Origin: MR-S7 sp000400995
GTDB lineage: Bacteria; Pseudomonadota; Gammaproteobacteria; Burkholderiales; Burkholderiaceae_C
Length of the DNA: 64,000 nt
Direction: 5' to 3'
Assembly: GCF_045291395.1 (NCBI RefSeq)
Contig: NZ_CP152342.1
Coordinates: 3,968,001 to 4,032,000, forward strand
Shown: positions 1-9,205 of the stretch, in pieces
Layout: each line of letters starts with the position of its first letter
Numbering within the stretch: position 1 is the first letter of the stretch
Made by a program: the position numbers and the translations under genes
Notes under the pieces: generated by a model
What the model saw: the letters and a program-made list of their open reading frames with translations, nothing else
Databases searched by the model: none
Told to the model about the DNA's origin: nothing

Positions 1-64
1 CCACCAGGCCGCGGCGCAGCAGGGTATGGTCGTCGATCAGGAAGACGGAGATGCAGGAGGTCAT
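1..64 (-). CDS. narL: NarL-type response regulator, N-terminus only (partial)
   Basis: Only the first 21 codons are inside the window, and the gene runs off the left edge. The translation begins MTSCISVFLIDDHTLLRRGL, the opening of a receiver domain with the acidic pair (DD) that binds Mg2+. The ATG overlaps the stop of the upstream sensor kinase as ATGA, so the two are translationally coupled. By this pairing it should be the DNA-binding partner of the NarX-like kinase. The output domain cannot be seen, so assignment as NarL rather than another LuxR-type regulator rests on the neighbour. Confidence 0.8.
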   Translation of the reverse strand, partial: MTSCISVFLIDDHTLLRRGLV

Positions 65-1989
65 GGCGTGGTAGCAAGGGAAAGGGGAAGCGCTTCGCCG
101 TGGGTGCCTTCATGGTCCTCCTCGCGGCGCATGGGAGGCAGCTCCACGATCACCCTGGTGCCCGCGCCATCCGGGGCGGAGTCCAGCCGCAGCGCGGCGC
201 CGATTCGCTGCGCGCGCTCGCGCATGATGCCCAGGCCCACGTGCAGCGAATCGGGCGGCACGTCCTGCGGGCGGAAGCCCCGGCCGTCGTCGTGCACCTC
301 GAAGCGCCAGCGCGGGTGGCGCAGCACACGCAGCTCCACGCGGCGCGCGCCGGCGTGCTTGCGCACATTGGACAGCGCTTCCTGCACGATGTGCAGCACC
401 TGCACCTGCACGTCCGGCGCCAGCGGCAGGCCCTGGCCCGCCATGGCGAGCGACGTGGCCACGCCCGTCTGGTGCTCGAACTTGGAGAGCGTGGCGCGCA
501 GCGCGTCCTCGATGTCCTCGTCCTTGGTACGGGTGCGGAAGTGCACCAGCAGCTCGCGCACGTCGGCGTAGCACTCGCGCACGCCCACGTCCAGCTCGTC
601 GATGCTGCGGTCGCGCGCTACGGCGTTGTCCTTGGCGACGGCATCGCGCAGCAGCTGCGTCTGGATCTTGAGGAAGGCCAGCGACTGGGCGATGGAGTCG
701 TGCAGCTCGCGCGCGATCAGTCCGCGCTCCTCGGCCACGGCGGCCTCGCGCTCCAGCGCCGTGGCGCGCAGGCTCTCCATGGAGCTGGCCAGGTGGCGCG
801 CCATGGTGGACAGCAGCTCGCGCATGCCGTCCGACAGCGCGAGCGGCGTGCGGTAGAACAGCGTCACTTCGCCCAGCAGGCGCTGCTGCAGTTGCACGGG
901 GATGCTCACCACGGTCTCGAAGCCGGCCTCGCGGCAGTGCGGCAGTTGCACGTCCGACGCAGGGGCGATGGGGATCACGCGCATGCGCGCATCGGCCTGC
1001 AGTTGCCCGCACTCGCAGGTGCCGGTGAGCAGGCAATGCTCCTCCTCGGCCAGGGAGCGCGGCAGCCCGTCGGAGGCCAGCAGCACGTAGCGCTCGTTGG
1101 CCTCGTCGGACCAGCGCACGGCGGCCGCGTCGCAGCCGGCCACGCGGCGGATCTGCTGCACGAAGCCCTGGGTCAGCACGTCCAGGCTGCCGGCCTCGGC
1201 GCCCAGGGCGCTCACCGCATAGAGCGCGGACAGGCGCTGGTTCTGCACCTCGATGCTGGCGGTCTTCTCGCGCACCTTGCGCTCCAGGTCCTCGTGCGAG
1301 GCCTGCAGCGCATGGGCCATGAGGTTGAAGCCCGCCGCGAGCTGGCCGAACTCGTCGTCCGTCTCCACGGCCAGGCGCGTGTCCAGCGCGCCGCGCCGCA
1401 CGCTGGCCAGCGCCTGCTGCAGCCGCGTCACGGGGTTGAGAACCAGCAGGTAGCTCAGCGCCATGAAGGCCACGGCGGCTCCGATGGCCAGCGCCACCAT
1501 GAAGAGCTGGAACAGGTGCAGTGCGGCGGTCCAGCGCACGATCTGGATCTCGATGGCCTCGACGAAACCGTCGAGCTGGTGCACGAAGGCATCGCCCAGG
1601 GCCACGGCCTCGGTGCCGCCCGGCGGGTGGGAGGTCTTCCAGACCTCCTGCAGCGCGCGCCATTGCCGGGTGACGTGCTCGTAGCGCTCGTGCGTGGCAT
1701 CGCTCCAGGGCACGAACAGCGGCCGCGCCGGGTCGCCCATGCGCAGCAGTTCCAGGCTGGCATCGAAGCGCTGCGCCAGCCGCGCCACCTCCTCGGGCGA
1801 CTCGTTCTGCTGCGCCAGCACCATGCGCAGCATGTTCATGCGCAGGCGGCCCGCCTCGTTCACGGCGGCCGCGCCGCCTTCGAGCTGCCAAGTCACCCAC
1901 AGCGTGAAGCCGATGGAAGCCAGGGCCACGAACAGGAAGACCGTGCCCATGGCCAGCAGCTTGGTGGACAGCGTGGGCTTCTTGCGCAT
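61..1989 (-). CDS. narX: NarX-like nitrate/nitrite sensor histidine kinase
   Basis: Membrane-bound sensor kinase of about 642 residues. After a basic start (MRKKPTLSTK) comes a first membrane segment, then a periplasmic domain with a NarX P-box-like stretch (NEAGRLRMNMLRM), which binds nitrate in that family. A second membrane segment near residue 160 follows, then HAMP, then a central GAF-like region holding a cysteine cluster (CLLTGTCECG) typical of NarX. Next is a HisKA_3 dimerisation domain (RELHDSIAQS, phospho-His) and a HATPase with DDGRGF. Its stop overlaps the ATG of the response regulator. I chose the ATG at 1989 over an in-frame GTG at 2010 because an FNR-like site and a -10 element place the likely transcription start at that ATG. 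The GTG does have a Shine-Dalgarno-like AAGGTGG. Function is inferred from family. Confidence 0.87.
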   Translation of the reverse strand: MRKKPTLSTKLLAMGTVFLFVALASIGFTLWVTWQLEGGAAAVNEAGRLRMNMLRMVLAQQNESPEEVARLAQRFDASLELLRMGDPARPLFVPWSDATHERYEHVTRQWRALQEVWKTSHPPGGTEAVALGDAFVHQLDGFVEAIEIQIVRWTAALHLFQLFMVALAIGAAVAFMALSYLLVLNPVTRLQQALASVRRGALDTRLAVETDDEFGQLAAGFNLMAHALQASHEDLERKVREKTASIEVQNQRLSALYAVSALGAEAGSLDVLTQGFVQQIRRVAGCDAAAVRWSDEANERYVLLASDGLPRSLAEEEHCLLTGTCECGQLQADARMRVIPIAPASDVQLPHCREAGFETVVSIPVQLQQRLLGEVTLFYRTPLALSDGMRELLSTMARHLASSMESLRATALEREAAVAEERGLIARELHDSIAQSLAFLKIQTQLLRDAVAKDNAVARDRSIDELDVGVRECYADVRELLVHFRTRTKDEDIEDALRATLSKFEHQTGVATSLAMAGQGLPLAPDVQVQVLHIVQEALSNVRKHAGARRVELRVLRHPRWRFEVHDDGRGFRPQDVPPDSLHVGLGIMRERAQRIGAALRLDSAPDGAGTRVIVELPPMRREEDHEGTHGEALPLSLATTP

Positions 1990-1995
1990 GGAGGC

Positions 1996-2036
1996 AGTGT
2001 AGGCAGGCACGGCCCGTCCACCTTGACCTGCATCAA
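1996..2036 (-). promoter_or_regulatory. Predicted FNR-type promoter of narXL
   Basis: Read on the minus strand, TTGATGCAGGTCAA (2036 to 2023) matches the FNR/Anr consensus TTGAT-N4-ATCAA at 9 of 10 positions. A -10-like TACACT lies at 2001-1996, six bases before the ATG at 1989. If transcription starts at that A, the FNR site is centred near -40.5, almost exactly the class II activation position. This would make the narX mRNA leaderless or nearly so. It is a pattern match only. Confidence 0.5.
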
Positions 2037-2065
2037 GCGGTACGAGGGCCAGGACGATTTAAATG

Positions 2066-2120
2066 AAATTCGCCCGCAGCCCTTGCTGGTCAGGCGCGAC
2101 CAGCTATCGTTTCAGAAGCA
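2066..2120 (-). repeat. Diverged copy of the dispersed GCGCTT repeat
   Basis: About two thirds identical, without gaps, to the copy at 49899. It keeps the right half best (CAGCTATCGTTTCAGAAGCA). It abuts the stop codon of the ribonucleotide reductase gene, the same 3'-end position the other copies occupy. Confidence 0.5.
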
Positions 2121-4550
2121 TCAACCGCAGCTACCCAATGCACCGCACTGGGTGCAGTAGTCGCAGCCATCCTTGCGGATCACGGCATGGGCGCCGCATT
2201 CGTGGCACTTCTTGCCGGCCATGGCGGGCGGCATGCCGGCAGGCATGTCGGGCTCGTCCAGCGGCAGCACCTGCTGCTGGGGCGCCTGGGCGCGGCCGGC
2301 CAGGATGTTCTGCACGGCATAGGCGATGGCGGCCACCTCGGAGTCGTGCCATAGCGGTACGCGCGCGCCGTCGGCGCGTTCGTGCTGCCCCAAGCGCACG
2401 GGGCCGCGATCCCAGGCCACCTTGCGCATGTCCGACAGCGCCCGCTCCAGGAAGCCGCCGCGCGCGGCCAGCGACAGCAGGCGCATGCTGGAGGTGATCC
2501 ACTGCTGCGACTCGCCGCTCTGGCCCACGGGCATGAAGAACTCGATGGCGCGGTCCACCGTGCCGCCCCGGCCGTCCGGCACGGGCAGGAAGGAGACGAT
2601 GAGGTAGAGGGTCTTGTGGCCTTCCTGCGTCCAGTATTCCAGCTTCTCGGCCACGGCCGACAGGCCGCCCTTGGGGCGGCTCTCGATCATGGTGCGCATG
2701 GGATCGAAGGCAGGGGCTGCAGCAGCGGGCTCCGGGGCCGGAGCCGGTGCGGCGGCAGGCACTTCCAGCACAGCGCCCAGAATGCTGTTGGGGCGGTAGG
2801 TGGCCAGGCCCTTGAGGCCCGAGTGCCAAGCCTGCAGGTACAGGTTCTTGAAGTCGCCGTAGGGGTAGTCCTCGGGCACGTTCACTGTCTTGGAGATGGC
2901 CGTGTCCACGTAGGGCTGTACGGCCTCCATCATGGCCACGTGGTCGGCGGCCGCCATGTCCATGGCGTTCACGAAATACTCGGGCAGCCGGTTCACGTCG
3001 CCGCCGAGGGTCTTGTACAGGCGCCAGGCGTAGTCTTCCACCACGTACTCGCTCTTGCTGCCGTCGGCCTCGCGCTTGCGGCGCGTGTAGGTCCACGAGA
3101 ACGGCGGCTCGATGCCGTTGGAGGCGTTGTCGGCAAAGGCCAGGCTCACGGTGCCCGTGGGTGCGATGGACAGCAGGTGGCTGTTGCGGATGCCGTGCTT
3201 GCGGATGGCCTTCTGGATGTCCTCGGGCAGGCGGCTGGCGAAGGTGCCCTTGGCGAGGTAGCCGTCGGCGTCGAATTTGGGGAAGCGCCCCTTTTCCTTG
3301 GCCAGTTCGACGGAAGCGCGGTAGGCCGCATTGCGCATGCGCTCGGCGATCTGCACGGCCATGTCGCGCCCTTCCTGGCGGTCGTAGCGCCTGCACAGCA
3401 TGGCCAGGGTGTTGCCCATGCCGGTGAAGCCCACGCCGATGCGGCGCTTGGCGGCGGACTCGGCCTGCTGCTGTGTCAGCGGCCAGAAGGTCACGTCCAG
3501 CACGTTGTCCAGCGCGCGCACCTGGGTGGCGACGGCCTGCTCGAACGCCTCGAAGTCGAACGCCGCCGCCCCGTGCAGGCCGAACGGGTTGCGCACGAAG
3601 CGCGTGAGGATGATGGGCCCCAGATCGCAGCAGCCGTAGGGCGGCAGCGGCTGCTCGCCGCAGGGGTTGGTGGCCTGGATGTTCTCGGTGTAGTGCAGGT
3701 TGTTGTCGGTGTTGATCTGGTCCAGGAACAGGATGCCGGGCTCGGCGAAGTCGTAGGCGGACTTCATGATCGTGTCCCACAGGTCGCGCGCGCGCACCGT
3801 GCGGTACACCCATTGGCCATCGGCGCGCTGGCGCGCCCCGTCCTTGAGCAGCTCGGCGCCGGGGGCCGCCGTGTGCACCAGCTCCCAGTCGCGGTCCTGC
3901 TCCACGGCCTCCATGAAGGCGTCGGGCACCCCCACGGAGACGTTGAAGTTGTTCCAGCGGCCGGGCGTGCGCTTGGCGGTGATGAAGTCCAGCACGTCCG
4001 GGTGGTCGATGCGCAGCACGCCCATCTGCGCGCCGCGGCGCGCGCCGGCGCTCTCCACCGTGGAGCACGACTGGTCGAACACGTTGATGTAGCTGCACGG
4101 CCCCGAAGCCATCGACGCCGTGCCCTTGACCAGCGCGCCGCGCGGACGGATGCGCGAGAAGTCGTAGCCCACGCCGCCGCCGCGGCGCATGGTTTCGGCG
4201 GCCTCGCGCAGGGCCTCGTAGATGCCGGGATAGCCGGCATCGTCCACGCCCTGGATGCAGTCGCCCACGGGCTGCACGAAGCAGTTGATGAGCGTGGCCT
4301 GGATGTCAGTGCCCGCCGCGCTCATGATGCGGCCGGCGCCGATCGCGCCCGAGCGCAGGTTGTCGAGGAAGCGCGCCTCCATGGCCTCGCGCAGTTCCTC
4401 GCGCTCCACCGAGGCAAGCGCACGCGCCACGCGCCCGAACAGGTCGTCCACGTCGCTCTCGCCATTCTTGAAGTATTTCTCCCGCAGCACATCCAGGCTG
4501 ATGGGCTGCGCGGGCAGGCTGGGCGCAAGGTCGGTGGTTTCACGTTGCAT
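2121..4550 (-). CDS. nrdJ: Adenosylcobalamin-dependent (class II) ribonucleoside-diphosphate reductase
   Basis: Reduces ribonucleotides to deoxyribonucleotides using vitamin B12 as the radical source, so it works with or without oxygen. The protein is about 809 residues. It shows the redox cysteine region TLINCFVQPVGDC, the substrate and catalytic loop NPCGEQPLPPYGCCDLG, the nucleotide-binding IAPTGTVSLAF stretch and a C-terminal cysteine-rich tail (CHECGAHA and YCTQCGALGSCG) that should reload the active site. The open frame extends upstream to 4652, but MQRETTD at 4550 is the first ATG with a GGAG upstream and where family similarity starts. I see no cobalamin riboswitch in the 260-base leader. 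Oxygen-independent DNA precursor supply fits the neighbouring nitrate-sensing genes. Confidence 0.9.
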   Translation of the reverse strand: MQRETTDLAPSLPAQPISLDVLREKYFKNGESDVDDLFGRVARALASVEREELREAMEARFLDNLRSGAIGAGRIMSAAGTDIQATLINCFVQPVGDCIQGVDDAGYPGIYEALREAAETMRRGGGVGYDFSRIRPRGALVKGTASMASGPCSYINVFDQSCSTVESAGARRGAQMGVLRIDHPDVLDFITAKRTPGRWNNFNVSVGVPDAFMEAVEQDRDWELVHTAAPGAELLKDGARQRADGQWVYRTVRARDLWDTIMKSAYDFAEPGILFLDQINTDNNLHYTENIQATNPCGEQPLPPYGCCDLGPIILTRFVRNPFGLHGAAAFDFEAFEQAVATQVRALDNVLDVTFWPLTQQQAESAAKRRIGVGFTGMGNTLAMLCRRYDRQEGRDMAVQIAERMRNAAYRASVELAKEKGRFPKFDADGYLAKGTFASRLPEDIQKAIRKHGIRNSHLLSIAPTGTVSLAFADNASNGIEPPFSWTYTRRKREADGSKSEYVVEDYAWRLYKTLGGDVNRLPEYFVNAMDMAAADHVAMMEAVQPYVDTAISKTVNVPEDYPYGDFKNLYLQAWHSGLKGLATYRPNSILGAVLEVPAAAPAPAPEPAAAAPAFDPMRTMIESRPKGGLSAVAEKLEYWTQEGHKTLYLIVSFLPVPDGRGGTVDRAIEFFMPVGQSGESQQWITSSMRLLSLAARGGFLERALSDMRKVAWDRGPVRLGQHERADGARVPLWHDSEVAAIAYAVQNILAGRAQAPQQQVLPLDEPDMPAGMPPAMAGKKCHECGAHAVIRKDGCDYCTQCGALGSCG

Positions 4551-4600
4551 GGCGGAAGGCTCCGGGGGAAAGGGGTGTCGGGGCGCCGCGAGCGGCGGCG

Positions 4601-4694
4601 CAAACCTGGGTTTGTACACCGCCCGGAGGGCCTGCGGCTGGATCGCCATCAAGACCTTGTGGACTGTCCGCCCCCGCTCCTACATTTGTTGTAG
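4601..4694 (-). promoter_or_regulatory. Two perfect inverted repeats upstream of nrdJ (candidate operators)
   Basis: The 260 bases between nrdJ and the divergent ChaN-like gene hold two perfect palindromes: CAAACC-TG-GGTTTG at 4601-4614 and CTACA-TTTGT-TGTAG at 4680-4694. They lie in the likely promoter zone of nrdJ. Neither clearly fits the NrdR consensus that I know, so the binding protein is unknown. No other feature is apparent in this gap. Confidence 0.35.
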
Positions 4695-4810
4695 CAGCCC
4701 CTTCCGGCCGCGCGCGGCCCGGCCCGCGAAGCCCGCATTTACATTCGGTTGCACCCTGGCCATGACCCTGCGCAAGCCGCCGTGCACGGCCCGTGCCCTA
4801 CCATGCGGAC

Positions 4811-5641
4811 ATGCTTCTGCCTCCCCTTCCCCGGGCGCTGCGGCTTGCCGCCTGCCTCGCGGCGCTGCTCCTGCTGGGCTGCGCCAGCGCCCCGCCCGCG
4901 CCGCAGGATTGGCCGGCGCAGCTTGCCCGCTGGCCGCAGCCCGACGTGCTGCTGCTGGGCGAGCAGCACGATGCGTCCGAGCACCAGCGCTGGCAGGAAG
5001 ACACCGTGCGCCGCCTGGCCGGACAAGGCCGCCTGGCCGCGCTGGTGCTGGAGATGGCGGAGCTGGACACCCGCACCGACGGCCTGCCGCCCGGCGCCGC
5101 CGAGTCCAAGGTGCGCGCCGCATTGCACTGGAACGATGCGGCCTGGCCCTGGGCGCAGTACGGCCCGGTGGTGATGGCTGCCGTCGCCGCCGGCGTGCCG
5201 GTGCGCGGCGGCAACCTGCCGCGCGCGCGCATGCGCGAGGCCATGCAGGACACGCGCTATGACACGCACCTGCCCCCGCCCGCATGGCAGCGCCAGCGCA
5301 CGGCCATCGCCGAGGGCCACTGCGGCCTGCTGCCCGAGGACCGGCTGGCGCCCATGGCCCGCATCCAGCTGGCGCGCGACGCCAGCATGGCCCAGGCCCT
5401 GCGCGAGGCGCGCCAGCCGGGGCGCACGGTGGTGCTGGTGGCGGGCCTCGGCCACGTGCAGCGCAGCCTGGGCGTGCCGACCTGGCTGCCGCCGGATCTG
5501 AAGCAAAAAGTGGCGATAGCGCAGGCGGGTCAAGCGCAAGAAGCTATCAAAATGGAAGCAGATTACATCCATCTCACGCCGGCGCTGCCGCCGCGCGACC
5601 ACTGCGCCGAGCTGCGCGCGCGCTGGCCCGGCGCGCGCTAG
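4811..5641 (+). CDS. ChaN-family (heme-binding/iron-regulated type) lipoprotein
   Basis: About 276 residues with a lipoprotein signal: MLLPPLP, a hydrophobic stretch and the lipobox LLLGC, so it should be anchored in the outer membrane or inner membrane face. The motifs LLLGEQHD near the start and GLGHVQR near the end are hallmarks of the ChaN/PF04187 family, some members of which bind haem. I chose the ATG at 4811 over an in-frame one at 4793 because it opens the signal peptide directly. The C-terminus contains an in-frame copy of the dispersed repeat (residues about 233-252), after the last recognisable family motif. Its stop codon shares the bases CTAG with the stop of the convergent gene. 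Confidence 0.78.
   Translation: MLLPPLPRALRLAACLAALLLLGCASAPPAPQDWPAQLARWPQPDVLLLGEQHDASEHQRWQEDTVRRLAGQGRLAALVLEMAELDTRTDGLPPGAAESKVRAALHWNDAAWPWAQYGPVVMAAVAAGVPVRGGNLPRARMREAMQDTRYDTHLPPPAWQRQRTAIAEGHCGLLPEDRLAPMARIQLARDASMAQALREARQPGRTVVLVAGLGHVQRSLGVPTWLPPDLKQKVAIAQAGQAQEAIKMEADYIHLTPALPPRDHCAELRARWPGAR
5509..5563 (-). repeat. Dispersed GCGCTT repeat lying inside the ChaN-like gene
   Basis: The right half TCAAGCGCAAGAAGCTATCA matches the intergenic copies closely, while the left arm is worn. It is read in frame by the lipoprotein gene, adding residues such as QAGQAQEAIKMEA near its C-terminus. It is the only copy of the family in this window that is wholly inside a coding region. Confidence 0.6.
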
Positions 5642-8305
5642 GACGCGCGCAGCAGCGCCGCGAACTCCTGCGGCGGCAGCGGGCGGCTGCACAGGTAGCC
5701 CTGGAACGCGTCGCACCCCCGCTCGCGCAGGAAGGCGAGCTGCTCGGCCGTCTCCACCCCTTCGGCCAGCACCGACAGCCCCAGGCTGCGGCCCATGGCG
5801 ATGATGGCCGCGCTGATGGCCATGTCGTCGGCACTGCGCGGGATGTCGCGGATGAAGCCCTGGTCGATCTTGAGCACGTCGATGGGAAAGCGCTTGAGGT
5901 GCGCCAGCGAAGAGTAGCCGGTGCCGAAGTCGTCCACCGCGATGCGCAGGCCCTGCGCGCGCAGGCGCTGCAGCACCTGCCGCGCCTCCTCCGGGCGGGC
6001 GGCCAGCGCCGATTCGGTGATCTCCAGCTCCAGCGCCTGCGGCGGGTAGCCGGAGACTTCCAGCGCGGCGGCCACGCTGCCGCTCAGATCCGTCAGGTGG
6101 AACTGGTGCTGCGAGATGTTCACCGCCAGCGTCAGCGGCGGCAGCCCCTCGGCGCGCCACTGCCGGCCCTGCAGGCAGACCTGGGCCAGCACCCATTCGC
6201 CCAGTGGGCCGATGAGGCCCGAGCTTTCCGCCACGGGGATGAACTGCGCCGGCGAGACGGCCCGGCCGCTGCCGGGCTCGAACCAGCGCACCAGCGCCTC
6301 GGCACCGACGATGCGGCCGCTGGCGATGTCCACCTGCGGCTGGTAGTACACCTGCAGCTGCCCCGGCTCGCGCAGCGCCATGCGCAGCCGCGCCTCCATC
6401 GCCAGCCGCTCGTGGGCGGCCTGGGTCATGCCCTCATCGAAGAAGCACCACGCGCCGCGCCCCAGCGCCTTGGCACCGTAGACGGCCGCGTGCGCGCCTT
6501 GCTGCAGCGTTCTGCGCGGTGCGCATGTGGTCGGGGAACAGGCAGATGCCCACGCTGGCGCTGGCCACCACGGCCAGCCCCTCGGGCGAGCGCCAGGGCC
6601 GCGCCACGGCGGCGATGAGTTCGCGCGCGTAGGCGCCCGCGTCCTCGGGCCGCTGCAGCGCGCGCGCCAGCACGGCCAGTTCGTCGCCCGCCATGCGCCC
6701 CAGCAGGTCGCCGGGGCGCAGGGCCTCCTGCATCTGCCGCGCGATGTGCTTGAGCACCTCGTCGCCCACGGCATGGCCGTAGCTGCCGTTCACGTCCTTG
6801 AAGCGGTCCAGGTTGAGCTGCAGCACGGCCAGGCGCTCGCCGCGGTCGCCGGCCTCGCGCACGGCCTCGGCCAGCAGCTCGCCGAAGTGAGCGCGGTTGG
6901 CGATGCCCGTGAGCGGGTCGCAGTGGGCGAGGAACTCCAGCCGCTCGCGCTGCGCCTTCTCCTCGGAGATGTCGCTGAACATGCACACATAGTGCGTGAC
7001 CTGGCCCACCGCGTCGTGCACGGCCGACAGCGACATGCGCTCGGGGAAGATCTCGCCATTCTTGCGCCGGTTCCAGATCTCGCCGCGCCAGTGGCCGGTG
7101 CCGCGCAGGCTTTCCCACAGGGCCTCGTAGAACGCGCGGTCGTGGCGCCCGGACTTGAAGACGCGCGGCGTCTTGCCCAGCAGCTCGGCCTCGGTGTAGC
7201 CCATGAGGCGCGTGAACGCCGCGTTGACCGAGAGGATGCGACTGTGCGCATCGGTGACCACCACGCCCTCGATGGTGTTGTCCACCACGGTGGCCGCCAG
7301 CCGCTGGCGCTGCTGCGCCTGGCGCTCGGCCGTGAGGTCGGTCAGGATGCCCGAGAAGCGCTCGGGCCGCCCGTCGGCGCCCATGTGGCGCATGCCCCGC
7401 GCATGGAACCAGCGGTAGGTGCCGTCGAAGCACTGCAGGCGCGCCGTTTCCTGGAACGGGCGGTCCGCGCAGAGCGCCCGCAGGACCGACTGGCGCACGC
7501 GCACCGCGTCCTCGGGGTGCAGGCGCTCCAGCAGGTTGACGCTGGCGCCCAGCCGCTCGCCGTCGTAGCGCAGCATGCGCACCACCCCTTGCGAATACGT
7601 GGCCTGGGACTGCGCCATGTCCCAGTCCCACATGCCGCTGCCGCTGCCGTCCAGCGCCAGGCGCAGGCGCGTCTCGCTGCGCTCCAGCGCCGCGCGGGCG
7701 GCCTCGGCCTCGGCGATGTCCTGCAGCACGCACACCAGTTGCTCGGGTTCGCCGTCCGCGGCGGGCACGTGGCTCACGGTGCACAGCACGGGCACGGCGG
7801 GCCGTCCGTCCGCCGGGCGGCACAGGCGCTTGTCCTGGTAGTGGTCGATCTGGCCGCTGCGCAGTCGCTCCAGCTGGGCCATGGCCCAGCCCATGTCGGA
7901 GGGCGGCACCAGCGCGGAGAACACATGCCGGCCCGCCTCCTGCCGCGACATGCCCAGCCAGCCGCACAGGCGCTCGTCCGCCCAGAGCACGCGCCCGTCC
8001 AGCGCCACGCGGGCGACGCCCGCGGAGGCATAGCGCCCGATGCGCCCCACGTCGCTCTCCAGCGCCCCGCGCCGGCGGTCGGCGCTGTGCATGCGGCGCA
8101 GCAGCCACCAGGTCAGCAGGCCGGTGAACAGCACGTAGGCCCAGCCCTTCCAGGTCTGGTAGCGCGTGAGGCTGCGCGGATCGTCGGCGAAGGCGGCGAG
8201 CAGCGCGTCGCCCACGAACACCCAGGCCACGCCCAGGGCCAGGTAGAGGACCATGCCCCAACCGGGCGTGATCCTCGATGCCTTGCCTGTGCTTGTTTCC
8301 TCCAT
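5638..8305 (-). CDS. PAS-GGDEF-EAL c-di-GMP phosphodiesterase, apparent single-base frameshift
   Basis: Two overlapping frames together make a protein of about 888 residues. It has two N-terminal membrane segments, three PAS-like sensor domains (about residues 95-450), a GGDEF domain and an EAL domain. The frames join at 6510-6511, where one extra base separates FPDHMRTAQ from TLQQGAHAAVYGAK. In the GGDEF domain the signature is AGDEL, so cyclase activity is unlikely. The EAL domain keeps AEALVRW, DDFGTGYSSL, KIDQGFI and EGVET, consistent with c-di-GMP hydrolysis. An ATG at 8305 follows a TTG at 8308; either may be used. Whether the frameshift is real or a sequencing error cannot be told here; the intact downstream domain favours error. 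Confidence 0.8.
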
Positions 8306-8340
8306 CAATACCTCACCCCGGGCTGCGACAATCGCGGCAT

Positions 8341-9198
8341 ATGACCCATTCTTACATCCTGACTCTGTCCTGCCCCGACCGGCTCGGGCTGGTGCACGCC
8401 GTCACGGGCTTTCTGCTGGAGCATGGCGGCAACATCGAGGAAGCCGCCCAGTACAACGACCACGGCACGGGCCTGTTCTTCATGCGCGTGCAGTTCGCCC
8501 TGGCCGGCGCCTCCGGTGCCGACGGCGAGGCCCTCAAGGGCGCCCTGGCCGCCTTCGCCGAGACGCACGCCATGCGCTGCAGCCTGCACGCGGCCAGCGA
8601 GGCCATGAAGACCGTGCTGATGGTCAGCCGCGAGGGCCACTGCCTCAACGACCTGCTGTTCCGCTGGAAAAGCGGCCTGCTGCCCATCGACATCCGCGCC
8701 ATCGTCAGCAACCACCGCGACTTCTACCAGCTCGCGGCCAGCTACAACATTCCGTTCCACCACATCCCCGTCACGGCCGCCACCAAGGCCCAGGCCGAGG
8801 CCCGGCAATACGAGATCATCCAAAGCGAGGGGGCGGAACTGGTGGTGCTGGCGCGCTACATGCAGGTGCTGTCGAACGACCTGTGCACCAAGCTGGCCGG
8901 CCGCGCGATCAACATCCACCACAGCTTCCTGCCCAGCTTCAAGGGCGCCAAGCCCTACTACCAGGCCCACGACCGCGGCGTGAAGCTGATCGGCGCCACC
9001 GCGCACTACGTCACGGCCGACCTCGACGAAGGTCCGATTATCGAACAAGATGTTACAAGGGCGGACCATACCGACACAGTGGAAGACCTCACCGCCCGCG
9101 GCCGCGACACCGAAAGCCTGGTGCTGGCCCGCGCCGTGAAATGGCACAGCGAGCACCGCGTGCTGCTCAACGGCCACAAGACCGTCGTCTTCCGCTGA
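8341..9198 (+). CDS. purU: Formyltetrahydrofolate deformylase
   Basis: Hydrolyses 10-formyl-THF to formate and THF, balancing one-carbon pools and feeding formate to purine synthesis. The 285-residue protein has an N-terminal ACT domain (YILTLSCPDRLGLVHAVTGF) and a C-terminal formyltransferase fold with the conserved INIHHSFLPSFKGAKPY segment and an acidic active site (ADLDEGPII). The frame is open upstream to 8278, but MTHSYIL at 8341 fits the family start. It is divergent from the EAL gene with a 35-base gap and is followed after seven bases by a LysR gene, so the two are probably co-transcribed. Confidence 0.93.
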   Translation: MTHSYILTLSCPDRLGLVHAVTGFLLEHGGNIEEAAQYNDHGTGLFFMRVQFALAGASGADGEALKGALAAFAETHAMRCSLHAASEAMKTVLMVSREGHCLNDLLFRWKSGLLPIDIRAIVSNHRDFYQLAASYNIPFHHIPVTAATKAQAEARQYEIIQSEGAELVVLARYMQVLSNDLCTKLAGRAINIHHSFLPSFKGAKPYYQAHDRGVKLIGATAHYVTADLDEGPIIEQDVTRADHTDTVEDLTARGRDTESLVLARAVKWHSEHRVLLNGHKTVVFR

Positions 9199-9205
9199 GC
9201 GCTCC

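Noticed and set aside
61..2010. GTG at 2010 as the start of narX
   Set aside because: It would need transcription to begin upstream of the FNR-like site, while that site and the -10 box point to a start near 1989. It is not fully excluded, since AAGGTGG lies before it.
4551..4810. Cobalamin riboswitch ahead of nrdJ
   Set aside because: No B12-box-like sequence or suitable stem arrangement is visible; only two short palindromes.
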